Positions 40,521-52,951 of a DNA stretch of 64,000 nt are shown one piece after another. Each line of letters starts with the position of its first letter. The stretch's first letter is position 1. Source of the DNA: Colletes latitarsis (taxonomy: Eukaryota; Arthropoda; Insecta; Hymenoptera; Colletidae); assembly GCF_051014445.1 (NCBI RefSeq), contig NW_027488366.1:21718001-21782000 (forward strand), given 5' to 3'. The position numbers and the translations under genes were made by a program. The notes beneath the pieces were generated by a model, which had not been told where the DNA came from, made no database searches, and worked only from the letters and a program-made list of their open reading frames with translations.

Positions 40521-42445
40521 TTGAATGTTTCAGTGTGGTACCACTTTACTACGTGATCCAATCCAGAAATAGACCAGGATCTAGCCATGAAGTATGAGAA
40601 ATATGCGAAAGTAAGAGCCTGATGAGGGCAAATCCTAGACCTATCCCAGACCTAACTTGCGTTATCCTCTAAAATATTGATCGAAACCAGGTTTAATTGA
40701 CTGTTTCAGCGTGGTACCACATTACTGCGTGATACAATCCAGAAACAGCCCAGGATCTAGCCATGAAGTATGAGAAATATGCGAAAGTATGAGCCTGATG
40801 AGAGCAAATCCTAGACCTAACCCAGACCTAACATGCGTTATCCTCTAAAATATTTATCAAGATCCGGTTTAATTGATTGTTTCAGTGTGGTCCCACATTA
40901 CTACGTGATCCAAACCAGAAAAAACCCAGTATCTGTTCAACATGTATGAGAAATATGCGAAAGAATGAGCCTGATGAGAGCAAATCCCTGACCTAACCTA
41001 GACCTAACATGAATTATTCTCTAAAATATTGATCGAAACCAGGTTTACTTGACTGCTTCAGTGTGGCCCCACATTACTACTTGATCGAAACCAGAAAAAA
41101 CCCAGGATCCGTACAACAAGTATGTGAAGAATGCGAAAGTATGAGTCTGATGAGGGAAAATCCCAGGCCTAACCTAGACCTAACATGCGTCATCCTCTAA
41201 AATATTGATCGAAACCAGGTTTAATCCACTGTTTCAGTGTGGTCCCACATTACTACGTGATCCAAACCAGAAAAAACCCAGGATCCGTTCAACAAGTATG
41301 TGAAGAATGCGAAAGTATGAGTCTGATGAGGTCAAATCCCAGATCTATCCCAGACTTAACTTGCGTTATCCTCTAAAATATTGATCGAAACCAGGTTTAA
41401 TCGACTGTTTCAACGTGGTACCACATTACTACGTGATACAATCCAGAAAAAGCCCAGGATCTAGCCATGAAGTATGAGAAATATGCGAAAGTATGAGCCT
41501 GATGAGGGCAAATCCTAGACCTAACCCAGACCTAACATGCGTTATTCTCTAAAATTTTTATCAAGACCAGGTTTAATTGAATGTTTCATTGTGCTACCTC
41601 ATTACTACGTGATCAAAACCAGAAAAAACCCAGGATCCGTTCAACAAGTATGTGAAGAATGCGAAAGTATGAGTCTGTTCAGTGAAAATCTCAGGCCTTA
41701 CCTAGACCTAACTTGCGTTGTCCTCTAAAATATTGATGGAAACCTGGTTTCATTGACTGTTTCAGTGTGGTACTACATTACTACGTGATGCAATCCAGAA
41801 AACGCCCAGGATCTAGCCATCAAGTATGAGAAATATGCGAAAGAATGAGCCTGATGAGAGCAAATCCCAGACCTAACCTAGAGCTAACATGCGTTATCCT
41901 CTAAAATATTGAGCGAAACCAGGTTTAATGGACTGTTTCAGTGTGGTACCACACTACTTCGTGATCCAACCCAGAAAAATCCCAGGATCTGTTCAACAAG
42001 TATGTGAAAAACGCTAAACTGTGATCCTGATGAGGGCAAATCTTAGACCTAACCCAGACCTGAGATGCGTTATCCTCTAAAATATTTATCCAGACCAGGT
42101 TTCATTGAATGTTTCAGTGTGGTACCACTTTACTACGTGATCCAATCCAGAAATAGCCCAGGATCTAGCCATGAAGTATGAGAAATATGCGAAAGTATGA
42201 GCCTGATGAGGGCAAATCCCAGACCTATCCCAGACCTAACTTGCGTTGTCCTCTAAGATATTGATGGAAACCAGGTTTAATTGACTGTTTCAGTGTTCTA
42301 CTTCATTACTACGTGATCCAAACCCGAAAAAACCCAGGATCTGTTCAACATGTATGAGAAATATGCGAAAGAATGAGCCTGATGAGAGCTTAGCCCAGAC
42401 CTATCCTAGACCTAACATGAATTATTCTCTAAAATATTGATCGAA
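40521..42445 (+). repeat. 1.9-kb block, copy 1 of several in the right domain
   Basis: Matches 43690-45614 at offset 3,169 bp (18 monomers plus 1 bp), except about 40665-40760, where the two carry different monomer versions. Marks include AATAGACCAGG, CAGTATCTGTTCAACATG, TTTCAACGTGGTACC, ATTGTGCTACCTC, CTGTTCAGTGAAAATCTC and GAGAGCTTAGCCC. The part from about 41670 is also shared with about 50122-51180 at offset 8,452 bp. Confidence 0.87.
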
Positions 42446-43689
42446 AACAGGTTTACTTGACTGTTTCAGTGTGGTCCCACATTACTACCTGATCCAAACC
42501 AGAAAAAACCCAGGATCCGTTCCACAAGTATGTGAAGAATGCGAAAGTATGAGTCTGATGGGTGAAAATCCCAGGCCTAACCTAGACCTAACATGCGTTA
42601 TCCTCTAAAATATTGATCGATACCTGGTTTAATCGACGGTTTCAGTGTGGTACCACATTACTATGTGATCCAAACCAGAAAATAACCCAGGATCTGTTCA
42701 AGGAGTATGTGAAGTGTGCGAAAGTATGAGTCTGATGAGGTCAAATCCCAGACCTCTCCCAGACCTAACTTGCGTTATCCTCTAAAATATTGATCGAAAC
42801 CAGGTTTAATCGACTGTTTCAGTATGGTACCACATTACTACGTGATCCAAACCAGAAAAAACCCAGGATCCGTCCAACAAGTATGTGAAGAATGCGATAG
42901 TATGAGTCCGATGAGTGAAAATCCCAGACCTAACCTAGACCTAACATGCGTTGTCCTCTAAAATATTGATGGAAACCAGGTTTAATCGACTGTTTCAGCG
43001 TGGTACCACATTACTACGTGATACAATCCAGAAACAGCCCAGGATCTAGCCATGAAGTATGAGAAATATGCGATAGTATGAGCCTGATGAGGGCAAATCC
43101 TAGACCTAACCCAAACCTAACATGCGTTGTCCTCTAAGATATTGATGGAAACCAGGTTTAATAGACTGTTTCAGTGTTGTACTTCATTACTACGTGATGC
43201 AATCCAGAAAAAGCCCAGCAGCTAGCCATCAAGTATGAGAAATATGCGAAAGAATGAGCCTGATGAGAGCAAATCCCAGGCCTAACCTAGACCTAACATG
43301 AATTATTCTCTAAAATATTGATCGACACCAGGTATGCTTGACTGCTTCAGTGTGGTCCCACATTACTACGTGATCCAAACCAGAAAAAACCCAGGATCCG
43401 TTCAACAAGTATGTGAAGAATGCGAAAGTATGAGTCTGATGCGGTCAAATCCCAGACCTATCCCAGACATAACTTGCGTTATCCTCTAAAATATTGATCG
43501 AAACCAGGTTTAATCGACTGTTTCAGCGTGGTACCACATTACTACGTGATACAATCCAGAAACAGCCCAGGATCTAGCCATGAAGTATGAGAAATATGCG
43601 ATAGTATGAGCCTGATGAGGGCAAATCCTAGACCTAACCCAAACCTAACATGCGTTATACTCTAAAATCATTATCAAGACCAGGTTTAA
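42446..43689 (+). repeat. Monomers between the 1.9-kb blocks
   Basis: About seven monomers. 42446-42730 continues the similarity with 50898-51182 (GATACCTGGTTTAATCGACGG, TTCAAGGAGTATG). One monomer of this stretch is absent from the copies at 45.6 and 47.4 kb. Near 43211 is the variant CCCAGCAGCTAGCC. No gene is seen. Confidence 0.82.
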
Positions 43690-44069
43690 TTGAATGTTTC
43701 AGTGTGGTACCACTTTACTACGTGATCCAATCCAGAAATAGACCAGGATCTAGCCATGAAGTATGAGAAATATGCGAAAGTAAGAGCCTGATGAGGGCAA
43801 ATCCTAGACCTATCCCAGACCTAACTTGCGTTATCCTCTAAAATATTTATCAAGATCAGGTTTAATTGACTGTTTCAGGGTGGTACCACTTTACTACGTG
43901 ATCCAATCCAGAAATAGACCAGGATCTAGCCATGAAGTATGAGAAATATGCGAAAGTATGAGCCTGATGAGAGCAAATCCTAGACCTAACCCAGACCTAA
44001 CATGCGTTATCCTCTAAAATATTTATCAAGATCAGGTTTAATTGATTGTTTCAGTGTGGTCCCACATTA

Positions 44070-45830
44070 CTACGTGATCCAAACCAGAAAAAACCCAGTA
44101 TCTGTTCAACATGTATGAGAAATATGCGAAAGAATGAGCCTGATGAGAGCAAATCCCTGACCTAACCTAGACCTAACATGAATTATTCTCTAAAATATTG
44201 ATCGAAACCAGGTTTACTTGACTGCTTCAGTGTGGCCCCACATTACTACTTGATCGAAACCAGAAAAAACCCAGGATCCGTACAACAAGTATGTGAAGAA
44301 TGCGAAAGTATGAGTCTGATGAGGGAAAATCCCAGGCCTAACCTAGACCTAACATGCGTCATCCTCTAAAATATTGATCGAAACCAGGTTTAATCCACTG
44401 TTTCAGTGTGGTCCCACATTACTACGTGATCCAAACCAGAAAAAACCCAGGATCCGTTCAACAAGTATGTGAAGAATGCGAAAGTATGAGTCTGATGAGG
44501 TCAAATCCCAGACCTATCCCAGACTTAACTTGCGTTATCCTCTAAAATATTGATCGAAACCAGGTTTAATCGACTGTTTCAACGTGGTACCACATTACTA
44601 CGTGATACAATCCAGAAAAAGCCCAGGATCTAGCCATGAAGTATGAGAAATATGCGAAAGTATGAGCCTGATGAGGGCAAATCCTAGACCTAACCCAGAC
44701 CTAACATGCGTTATTCTGTAAAATTTTTATCAAGACCAGGTTTAATTGAATGTTTCATTGTGCTACCTCATTACTACGTGATCAAAACCAGAAAAAACCC
44801 AGGATCCGATCAACAAGTATGTGAAGAATGCGAAAGTATGAGTCTGTTCAGTGAAAATCTCAGGCCTTACCTAGACCTAACTTGCGTTGTCCTCTAAAAT
44901 ATTGATGGAAACCTGGTTTCATTGACTGTTTCAGTGTGGTACTACATTACTACGTGATGCAATCCAGAAAACGCCCAGGATCTAGCCATCAAGTATGGGA
45001 AATATGCGAAAGAATGAGCCTGATGAGAGCAAATCCCAGACCTAACCTAGAGCTAACATGCGTTATCCTCTAAAATATTGAGCGAAACCAGGTTTAATGG
45101 ACTGTTTCAGTGTGGTACCACACTACTTCGTGATCCAACCCAGAAAAATCCCAGGATCTGTTCAACAAGTATGTGAAAAACGCTAAACTGTGATCTTGAT
45201 GAGGGCAAATCTTAGACCTAACCCAGACCTGAGATGCGTTATCCTCTAAAATATTTATCCAGACCAGGTTTCATTGAATGTTTCAGTGTGGTACCACTTT
45301 ACTACGTGATCCAATCCAGAAATAGCCCAGGATCTAGCCATGAAGTATGAGAAATATGCGAAAGTATGAGCCTGATGAGGGCAAATCCCAGACCTATCCC
45401 AGACCTAACTTGCGTTGTCCTCTAAGATATTGATGGAAACCAGGTTTAATTGACTGTTTCAGTGTTCTACTTCATTACTACGTGATCCAAACCCGAAAAA
45501 ACCCAGGATCTGTTCAACATGTATGAGAAATATGCGAAAGAATGAGCCTGATGAGAGCTTAGCCCAGACCTATCCTAGACCTAACATGAATTATTCTCTA
45601 AAATATTGATCGAAAACAGATTTACTTGACTGCTTCAGTGTGGTACCACATTACTATGTGATCCAAACCAGAAAATAACCCAGGATCTGTTCAAGGAGTA
45701 TGTGAAGTGTGCGAAAGTATGAGTCTGATGAGGTCAAATCCCAGACCTCTCCCAGACCTAACTTGCGTTATCCTCTAAAATATTGATCGAAACCAGGTTT
45801 AATCGACTGTTTCAGTATGGTACCACATTA
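44070..45830 (+). repeat. Ten-monomer higher-order unit, copy 1 (1,761 bp)
   Basis: Ten monomers plus 1 bp, repeated directly at 45831-47591. The two share changes absent from the related blocks at 41.8 and 50.2 kb (CAAGTATGGGAAATATG and CTGTGATCTTGATG), so they are a younger pair. Differences noted: GATCCGATCAAC at 44809 against GATCCGTTCAAC at 46570, and AAACAGATTTAC at about 45614 against AAACAGGTTTAC. The left part also belongs to the older 43690-45614 homology. Confidence 0.9.
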
Positions 45831-47591
45831 CTACGTGATCCAAACCAGAAAAAACCCAGTATCTGTTCAACATGTATGAGAAATATGCGAAAGAATGAGC
45901 CTGATGAGAGCAAATCCCTGACCTAACCTAGACCTAACATGAATTATTCTCTAAAATATTGATCGAAACCAGGTTTACTTGACTGCTTCAGTGTGGCCCC
46001 ACATTACTACTTGATCGAAACCAGAAAAAACCCAGGATCCGTACAACAAGTATGTGAAGAATGCGAAAGTATGAGTCTGATGAGGGAAAATCCCAGGCCT
46101 AACCTAGACCTAACATGCGTCATCCTCTAAAATATTGATCGAAACCAGGTTTAATCCACTGTTTCAGTGTGGTCCCACATTACTACGTGATCCAAACCAG
46201 AAAAAACCCAGGATCCGTTCAACAAGTATGTGAAGAATGCGAAAGTATGAGTCTGATGAGGTCAAATCCCAGACCTATCCCAGACTTAACTTGCGTTATC
46301 CTCTAAAATATTGATCGAAACCAGGTTTAATCGACTGTTTCAACGTGGTACCACATTACTACGTGATACAATCCAGAAAAAGCCCAGGATCTAGCCATGA
46401 AGTATGAGAAATATGCGAAAGTATGAGCCTGATGAGGGCAAATCCTAGACCTAACCCAGACCTAACATGCGTTATTCTGTAAAATTTTTATCAAGACCAG
46501 GTTTAATTGAATGTTTCATTGTGCTACCTCATTACTACGTGATCAAAACCAGAAAAAACCCAGGATCCGTTCAACAAGTATGTGAAGAATGCGAAAGTAT
46601 GAGTCTGTTCAGTGAAAATCTCAGGCCTTACCTAGACCTAACTTGCGTTGTCCTCTAAAATATTGATGGAAACCTGGTTTCATTGACTGTTTCAGTGTGG
46701 TACTACATTACTACGTGATGCAATCCAGAAAACGCCCAGGATCTAGCCATCAAGTATGGGAAATATGCGAAAGAATGAGCCTGATGAGAGCAAATCCCAG
46801 ACCTAACCTAGAGCTAACATGCGTTATCCTCTAAAATATTGAGCGAAACCAGGTTTAATGGACTGTTTCAGTGTGGTACCACACTACTTCGTGATCCAAC
46901 CCAGAAAAATCCCAGGATCTGTTCAACAAGTATGTGAAAAACGCTAAACTGTGATCTTGATGAGGGCAAATCTTAGACCTAACCCAGACCTGAGATGCGT
47001 TATCCTCTAAAATATTTATCCAGACCAGGTTTCATTGAATGTTTCAGTGTGGTACCACTTTACTACGTGATCCAATCCAGAAATAGCCCAGGATCTAGCC
47101 ATGAAGTATGAGAAATATGCGAAAGTATGAGCCTGATGAGGGCAAATCCCAGACCTATCCCAGACCTAACTTGCGTTGTCCTCTAAGATATTGATGGAAA
47201 CCAGGTTTAATTGACTGTTTCAGTGTTCTACTTCATTACTACGTGATCCAAACCCGAAAAAACCCAGGATCTGTTCAACATGTATGAGAAATATGCGAAA
47301 GAATGAGCCTGATGAGAGCTTAGCCCAGACCTATCCTAGACCTAACATGAATTATTCTCTAAAATATTGATCGAAAACAGGTTTACTTGACTGCTTCAGT
47401 GTGGTACCACATTACTATGTGATCCAAACCAGAAAATAACCCAGGATCTGTTCAAGGAGTATGTGAAGTGTGCGAAAGTATGAGTCTGATGAGGTCAAAT
47501 CCCAGACCTCTCCCAGACCTAACTTGCGTTATCCTCTAAAATATTGATCGAAACCAGGTTTAATCGACTGTTTCAGTATGGTACCACATTA
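45831..47591 (+). repeat. Ten-monomer higher-order unit, copy 2 (1,761 bp)
   Basis: Tandem partner of 44070-45830. Similarity ends at GTGATTCAAACC (about 47600), where copy 1 reads GTGATCCAAACC and continues into CAGTATCTGTTC. After that point this copy continues as CAGGATCCGTCCAAC. The same ten-monomer step appears again between 59.9 and 63.4 kb. Confidence 0.9.
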
Positions 47592-48009
47592 CTACGTGAT
47601 TCAAACCAGAAAAAACCCAGGATCCGTCCAACAAGTATGTGAAGAATGCGATAGTATGAGTCCGATGAGTGAAAATCCCAGACCTAACCTAGACCTAACA
47701 TGCGTTATCCTCTAAAATATTGATCCAAACCAGGTTTAATGGACTGTTTCAGCGTGGTACCACACTACTACGTGATCCAAACCAGAAAAAACCCAGGATC
47801 TGTTCAACAAGTGTGTGAAAAACGCGAAAGTATGAGCCTGATGAGGGCAAATCCCAGACATATCCCAGACCTAACTTGCGTTGTCCTCTAAGATATTGAT
47901 GGAAACCAGGTTTAATTGACTGTTTCAGTGTTGTACTTCATTACTACGTGATGCAATCCAGAAAAAGCCCAGGATCTAGCCATCAAGTATGGGAAATATA
48001 CGAAAGAAT

Positions 48010-49160
48010 GAGCCTGATGAGAGCAAATCCCAGACCTAACCTAGACCTAACATGAATTATTCTCTAAAATATTGATCAAAACCAGGTTTAATTGACTGTT
48101 TCAGTGTGGTACCACATTACTACGTGATCCAATCCAGAAATAGCCCAGGATCTAGCCATGAAGTATGAGAAATATGCGAAAGCATGAGCCTGATGAGGGC
48201 AAATCCTAGACCTAACCCAGACCTAACATGCGTTATTCTGTAAAATTATTATCAAGACCAGGTTTAATTGAATGTTTCATTGTGGTACCTCATTACTACG
48301 TGATCAAAACCAGAAAAAACCCAGGATCCGTTCAACAAGTATGTGAAGAATGCGAAAGTATGAGTCTGATCAGTGAAAATCTCAGGCCTTACCTAGACCT
48401 AACTTGCGTTGTCCTCTAAAATACTGATAGAAACCAAGTTTCATTGACTGTTTCAGTGTGGTACTACATTACTACGTGATGCAATCCAGAAAACGCCCAG
48501 GATGTAGCCATCAAGTATGAGAAATATGCGAAAGAATGAGCCTGATGAGAGCAAATCCCAGACCTAACATAGAGCTAACATGCGTTATCCTCTAAAATAT
48601 TGAGCGAAACCAGGTTTAATGGACTGTTTCAGTGTGGTACCACACTACTTCGTGATCCAAACCAGAAAAATCCCAGGATCTGTTCAACAAGTATGTGAAA
48701 AACGCTAAACTGTGAGCCTGACGAGGGCAAATCTTACACCTAACCCAGACCTAAGATGCGATATCCTCTAAAATATTTATCCAGACCAGGTTTCATTGAA
48801 TGTTTCATTGTGGTACCTCATTACTACGTGATCAAAACCAGAAAAAACCCAGGATCCGTTCAACAAGTATGTGAAGAATGCGAAAGTATGAGTCTGATGG
48901 GTGAAAATCCCAGGCCTAACCTAGACCTAACATGCGTTATCCTCTAAAATATTGATCGAAACCTGGTTTAATCGACTGTTTCAGTGTGGTACCACATTAC
49001 TATGTGATCCAAACCAGAAAATAACCCAGGATCTGTTCAAGGAGTATGTGAAGTGTGCGAAACTATGAGTCTGATGAGGTCAAATCCCAGACCTCTCCCA
49101 GACCTAACTTGCGTTATCCTCTAAAATATTGATCGAAACCAGGTTTAATCGACTGTTTCA
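48010..49160 (+). repeat. Right-domain block, copy A
   Basis: Recurs at 51356-52506 (offset 3,346 bp) and 55055-56205 (offset 7,045 bp). The part from about 48190 is also shared with the 59.6-kb copy. Marks: GTTATTCTGTAAAATT, ATTGTGGTACCTCATT, CTGATCAGTGAAAATCTC, ATACTGAT(A/G)GAAACC, CCAGGATGTAGCC, CATAGAGCTAAC, CTTACACCTAACCC and GATGGGTGAAAATCC. Between 47592 and 48009 and from 49161 to 49417 lie further ordinary monomers of the same domain. Confidence 0.87.
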
Positions 49161-49417
49161 GTATGGTACCACATTACTACGTGATCCAAACCAGAAAAAA
49201 CCCAGGATCCGTCCAACAAGTATGTGAAGAATGCGATAGTATGAGTCTGATGAGGGCATATCTTAGACCTAACCCAGACCTAAGATGCGTTAACCTCTAA
49301 AATATTTATCCAGACCAGGTTTCATTGAATGTTTCAGTGTGGTACCACTTTACTACGTGATTCAATCCAAAATTAGCCCAGGATCTAGCCATGAAGTATG
49401 AGAAATATGCGAAAGTA

Positions 49418-50121
49418 AGAGCGTGATGAGGGCAAATCCTAGACCTATCCCAGACCTAACTTGCGTTATCATCTAAAATATTGATCGAAACCAGGTTTAA
49501 TCGACTGTTTCAACGTGGTACCACATTACTACGTGATACAATCCAGAAAAAGCCCAGGATCTAGCCATGAAGTATGAGAAATATGCGAAAGTATGAGCCT
49601 GATGAGGGCAAATCCTAGACCTAACCCAGACCTAACATGCGTTATTCTGTAAAATTTTTATCAAGACCAGGTTTAATTGAATGTTTCATTGTGCTACCTC
49701 ATTACTACGTGATCAAAACCAGAAAAAACCCAGGATCCGTTCAACAAGTATGTGAAGAATGCGAAAGTATGAGTCTGATGAGGTCAAATCCCAGACCTAT
49801 CCCAGACTTAACTTGCGTTATCCTCTAAAATATTGATCGAAACCAGGTTTAATCGACTGTTTCAACGTGGTACCACATTACTACGTGATACAATCCAGAA
49901 AAAGCCCAGGATCTAGCCATGAAGTATGAGAAATATGCGAAAGTATGAGCCTGATGAGGGCAAATCCTAGACCTAACCCAGACCTAACATGCGTTATTCT
50001 GTAAAATTTTTATCAAGACCAGGTTTAATTGAATGTTTCATTGTGCTACCTCATTACTACGTGATCAAAACCAGAAAAAACCCAGGATCCGTTCAACAAG
50101 TATGTGAAGAATGCGAAAGTA
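49418..50121 (+). repeat. Dimer duplication, two 352-bp copies
   Basis: 49418-49769 and 49770-50121 match at exactly two monomers. Both hold TTTCAACGTGGTACC followed by the monomer with GTTATTCTGTAAAATTTTTATC and ATTGTGCTACCTC. The copies part at CTGATGAGGTCAAATC (about 49765) against CTGTGCAGTGAAAATC (about 50127). Confidence 0.85.
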
Positions 50122-51355
50122 TGAGTCTGTGCAGTGAAAATCTCAGGCCTTACCTAGACCTAACTTGCGTTGTCCTCTAAGATATTGATGGAAACCTGGT
50201 TTCATTGACTGTTTCAGTGTGGTACTACATTACTACGTGATGCAATCCAGAAAACGCCCAGGATCTAGCCATCAAGTATGAGAAATATGCGAAAGAATGA
50301 GCCTGATGAGAGCAAATCCCAGACCTAACCTAGAGCTAACATGCGTTATCCTCTAAAATATTGAGCGAAACCAGGTTTAATGGACTGTTTCAGTGTGGTA
50401 CCACACTACTTCGTGATCCAACCCAGAAAAATCCCAGGATCTGTTCAACAAGTATGTGAAAAACGCTAAACTGTGATCCTGATGAGGGCAAATCTTAGAC
50501 CTAACCCAGACCTGAGATGCGTTATCCTCTAAAATATTTATCCAGACCAGGATTCATTGAATGTTTCAGTGTGGTACCACTTTACTACGTGATCCAATCC
50601 AGAAATAGCCCAGGATCTAGCCATGAAGTATGAGAAATATGCGAAAGTATGAGCCTGATGAGGGCAAATCCCAGACCTATCCCAGACCTAACTTGCGTTG
50701 TCCTCTAAGATATTGATGGAAACCAGGTTTAATTGACTGTTTCAGTGTTCTACTTCATTACTACGTGATCCAAACCCGAAAAAACCCAGGATCTGTTCAA
50801 CATGTATGAGAAATATGCGAAAGAATGAGCCTGATGAGAGCTTAGCCCAGACCTATCCTAGACCTAACATGAATTATTCTCTAAAATATTGATCGAAAAC
50901 AGGTTTACTTGACTGTTTCAGTGTGGTCCCACATTACTACCTGATCCAAACCAGAAAAAACCCAGGATCCGTTCAACAAGTATGTGAAGAATGCGAAAGT
51001 ATGAGTCTGATGGGTGAAAATCCCAGGCCTAACCTAGACCTAACATGCGTTATCCTCTAAAATATTGATCGATACCTGGTTTAATCGACGGTTTCAGTGT
51101 GGTACCACATTACTATGTGATCCAAACCAGAAAATAACCCAGGATCTGTTCAAGGAGTATGTGAAGTGTGCGAAAGTATGAGTCTGATGAGGTCAAATCC
51201 CAGACCTATCCCAGACATAACTTGCGTTATCCTCTAAAATATTGATCGAAACCAGGTTTAATCGACTGTTTCAGCGTGGTACCACATTACTACGTGATAC
51301 AATCCAGAAACAGCCCAGGATCTAGCCATGAAGTATGAGAAATATGCGATAGTAT
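50122..51355 (+). repeat. Further copy of the 41.7-42.7 kb block
   Basis: Up to about 51180 it matches 41670-42728 at offset 8,452 bp, including AAAACGCCCAGG, CTAAACTGTGATCC, GAGAGCTTAGCCC, TACCTGATCC and ATCGACGGTTTC. It keeps the CAAGTATGAG and TGATCCTGATG forms, like the 41-kb copy and unlike the pair at 44-47.6 kb. The remaining monomer resembles 43480-43620. Confidence 0.84.
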
Positions 51356-52506
51356 GAGCCTGATGAGAGCAAATCCCAGACCTAACCTAGACCTAACATG
51401 AATTATTCTCTAAAATATTGATCAAAACCAGGTTTAATTGACTGTCTCAGTGTGGTACCACATTACTACGTGATCCAATCCAGAAATAGCCCAGGATCTA
51501 GCCATGAAGTATGAGAAATATGCGAAAGCATGAGCCTGATGAGGGCAAATCCTAGACCTAACCCAGACCTAACATGCGTTATTCTGTAAAATTTTTATCA
51601 AGACCAGGTTTAATTGAATGTTTCATTGTGGTACCTCATTACTACGTGATCAAAACCAGAAAAAACCCAGGATCCGTTCAACAAGTATGTGAAGAATGCG
51701 AAAGTATGAGTCTGATCAGTGAAAATCTCAGGCCTTACCTAGACCTAACTTGCGTTGTCCTCTAAAATACTGATGGAAACCAAGTTTCATTGACTGTTTC
51801 AGTGTGGTACTACATTACTACGTGATGCAATCCAGAAAACGCCCAGGATGTAGCCATCAAGTATGAGAAATATGCGAAAGAATGAGCCTGATGAGAGCAA
51901 ATCCCAGACCTAACATAGAGCTAACATGCGTTATCCTCTAAAATATTGAGCGAAACCAGGTTTAATGGACTGTTTCAGTGTGGTACCACACTACTTCGTG
52001 ATCCAAACCAGAAAAATCCCAGGATCTGTTCAACAAGTATGTGAAAAACGCTAAACTGTGAGCCTGACGAGGGCAAATCTTACACCTAACCCAGACCCAA
52101 GATGCGATATCCTCTAAAATATTTATCCAGACCAGGTTTCATTGAATGTTTCATTGTGGTACCTCATTACTACGTGATCAAAACCAGAAAAGACCCAGGA
52201 TCCGTTCAACAAGTATGTGAAGAATGCGAAAGTATGAGTCTGATGGGTGAAAATCCCAGGCCTAACCTGGACCTAACATGCGTTATCCTCTAAAATATTG
52301 ATCGAAACCTGGTTTAATCGACTGTTTCAGTGTGGTACCACATTACTATGTGATCCAAACCAGAAAATAACCCAGTATCTGTTCAAGGAGTATGTGAAGT
52401 GTGCGAAACTATGAGTCTGATGAGGTCAAATCCCAGACCTATCCCAGACCTAACTTGCGTTATCCTCTAAAATATTGTTCGAAACCAGGTTTAATCGACT
52501 GTTTCA
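51356..52506 (+). repeat. Right-domain block, copy B
   Basis: Matches 48010-49160 at 3,346 bp with few changes (for example GACTGTCTCAG near 51443, AAAAGACCCAGG near 52188, CTGGACC near 52267). After about 52506 it leaves the other copies at TGATGCAATCC. Confidence 0.86.
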
Positions 52507-52524
52507 GTGTGGTACCACATTACT

Positions 52525-52951
52525 ACGTGATGCAATCCAGAAAAAGCCCAGGAGCTAGCCATCAAGTATGAGAAATATGCGAAAGAATGAGCCTGATGAG
52601 AGCAAATCCCAGGCCTAACCTAGACCTAACATGAATTATTCTCTAAAATATTGATCGAAACCAGGTTTAATTGACTGTTTCAGTGTGGTCCCACATTACT
52701 ACGTGATCCAAACCAGAAAAAACCCAGGTTCCGTTCAACAAGTATGTGAAGAATGCGAAAGTATGAGTCTGATGAGGTCAAATCCCAGGCCTAACCTAGA
52801 CCTAACATGCGTTATCCTCAAAAATATTGATCGAAACCTGGTTTAATCGACTGTTTCAGTGTGGTACCACATTACTACGTGATCCAAACCAGAAAAATTC
52901 CAGGATCTAGCCATCAAGTATGTGAAGAATGCGAAAGTATGAGTCTGATGA
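52525..52951 (+). repeat. Block shared with 58161-58587
   Basis: About 430 bp matched at offset 5,636 bp (32 monomers plus 4 bp). Private marks are CCCAGGAGCTAGCC, CCCAGGTTCCGTTC, GATGAGGTCAAATCCCAGGCC and AAATTCCAGGATCTAGCC. The last joins a CAAACCAG left part to a TAGCCATC right part, a clear mosaic. Confidence 0.83.
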
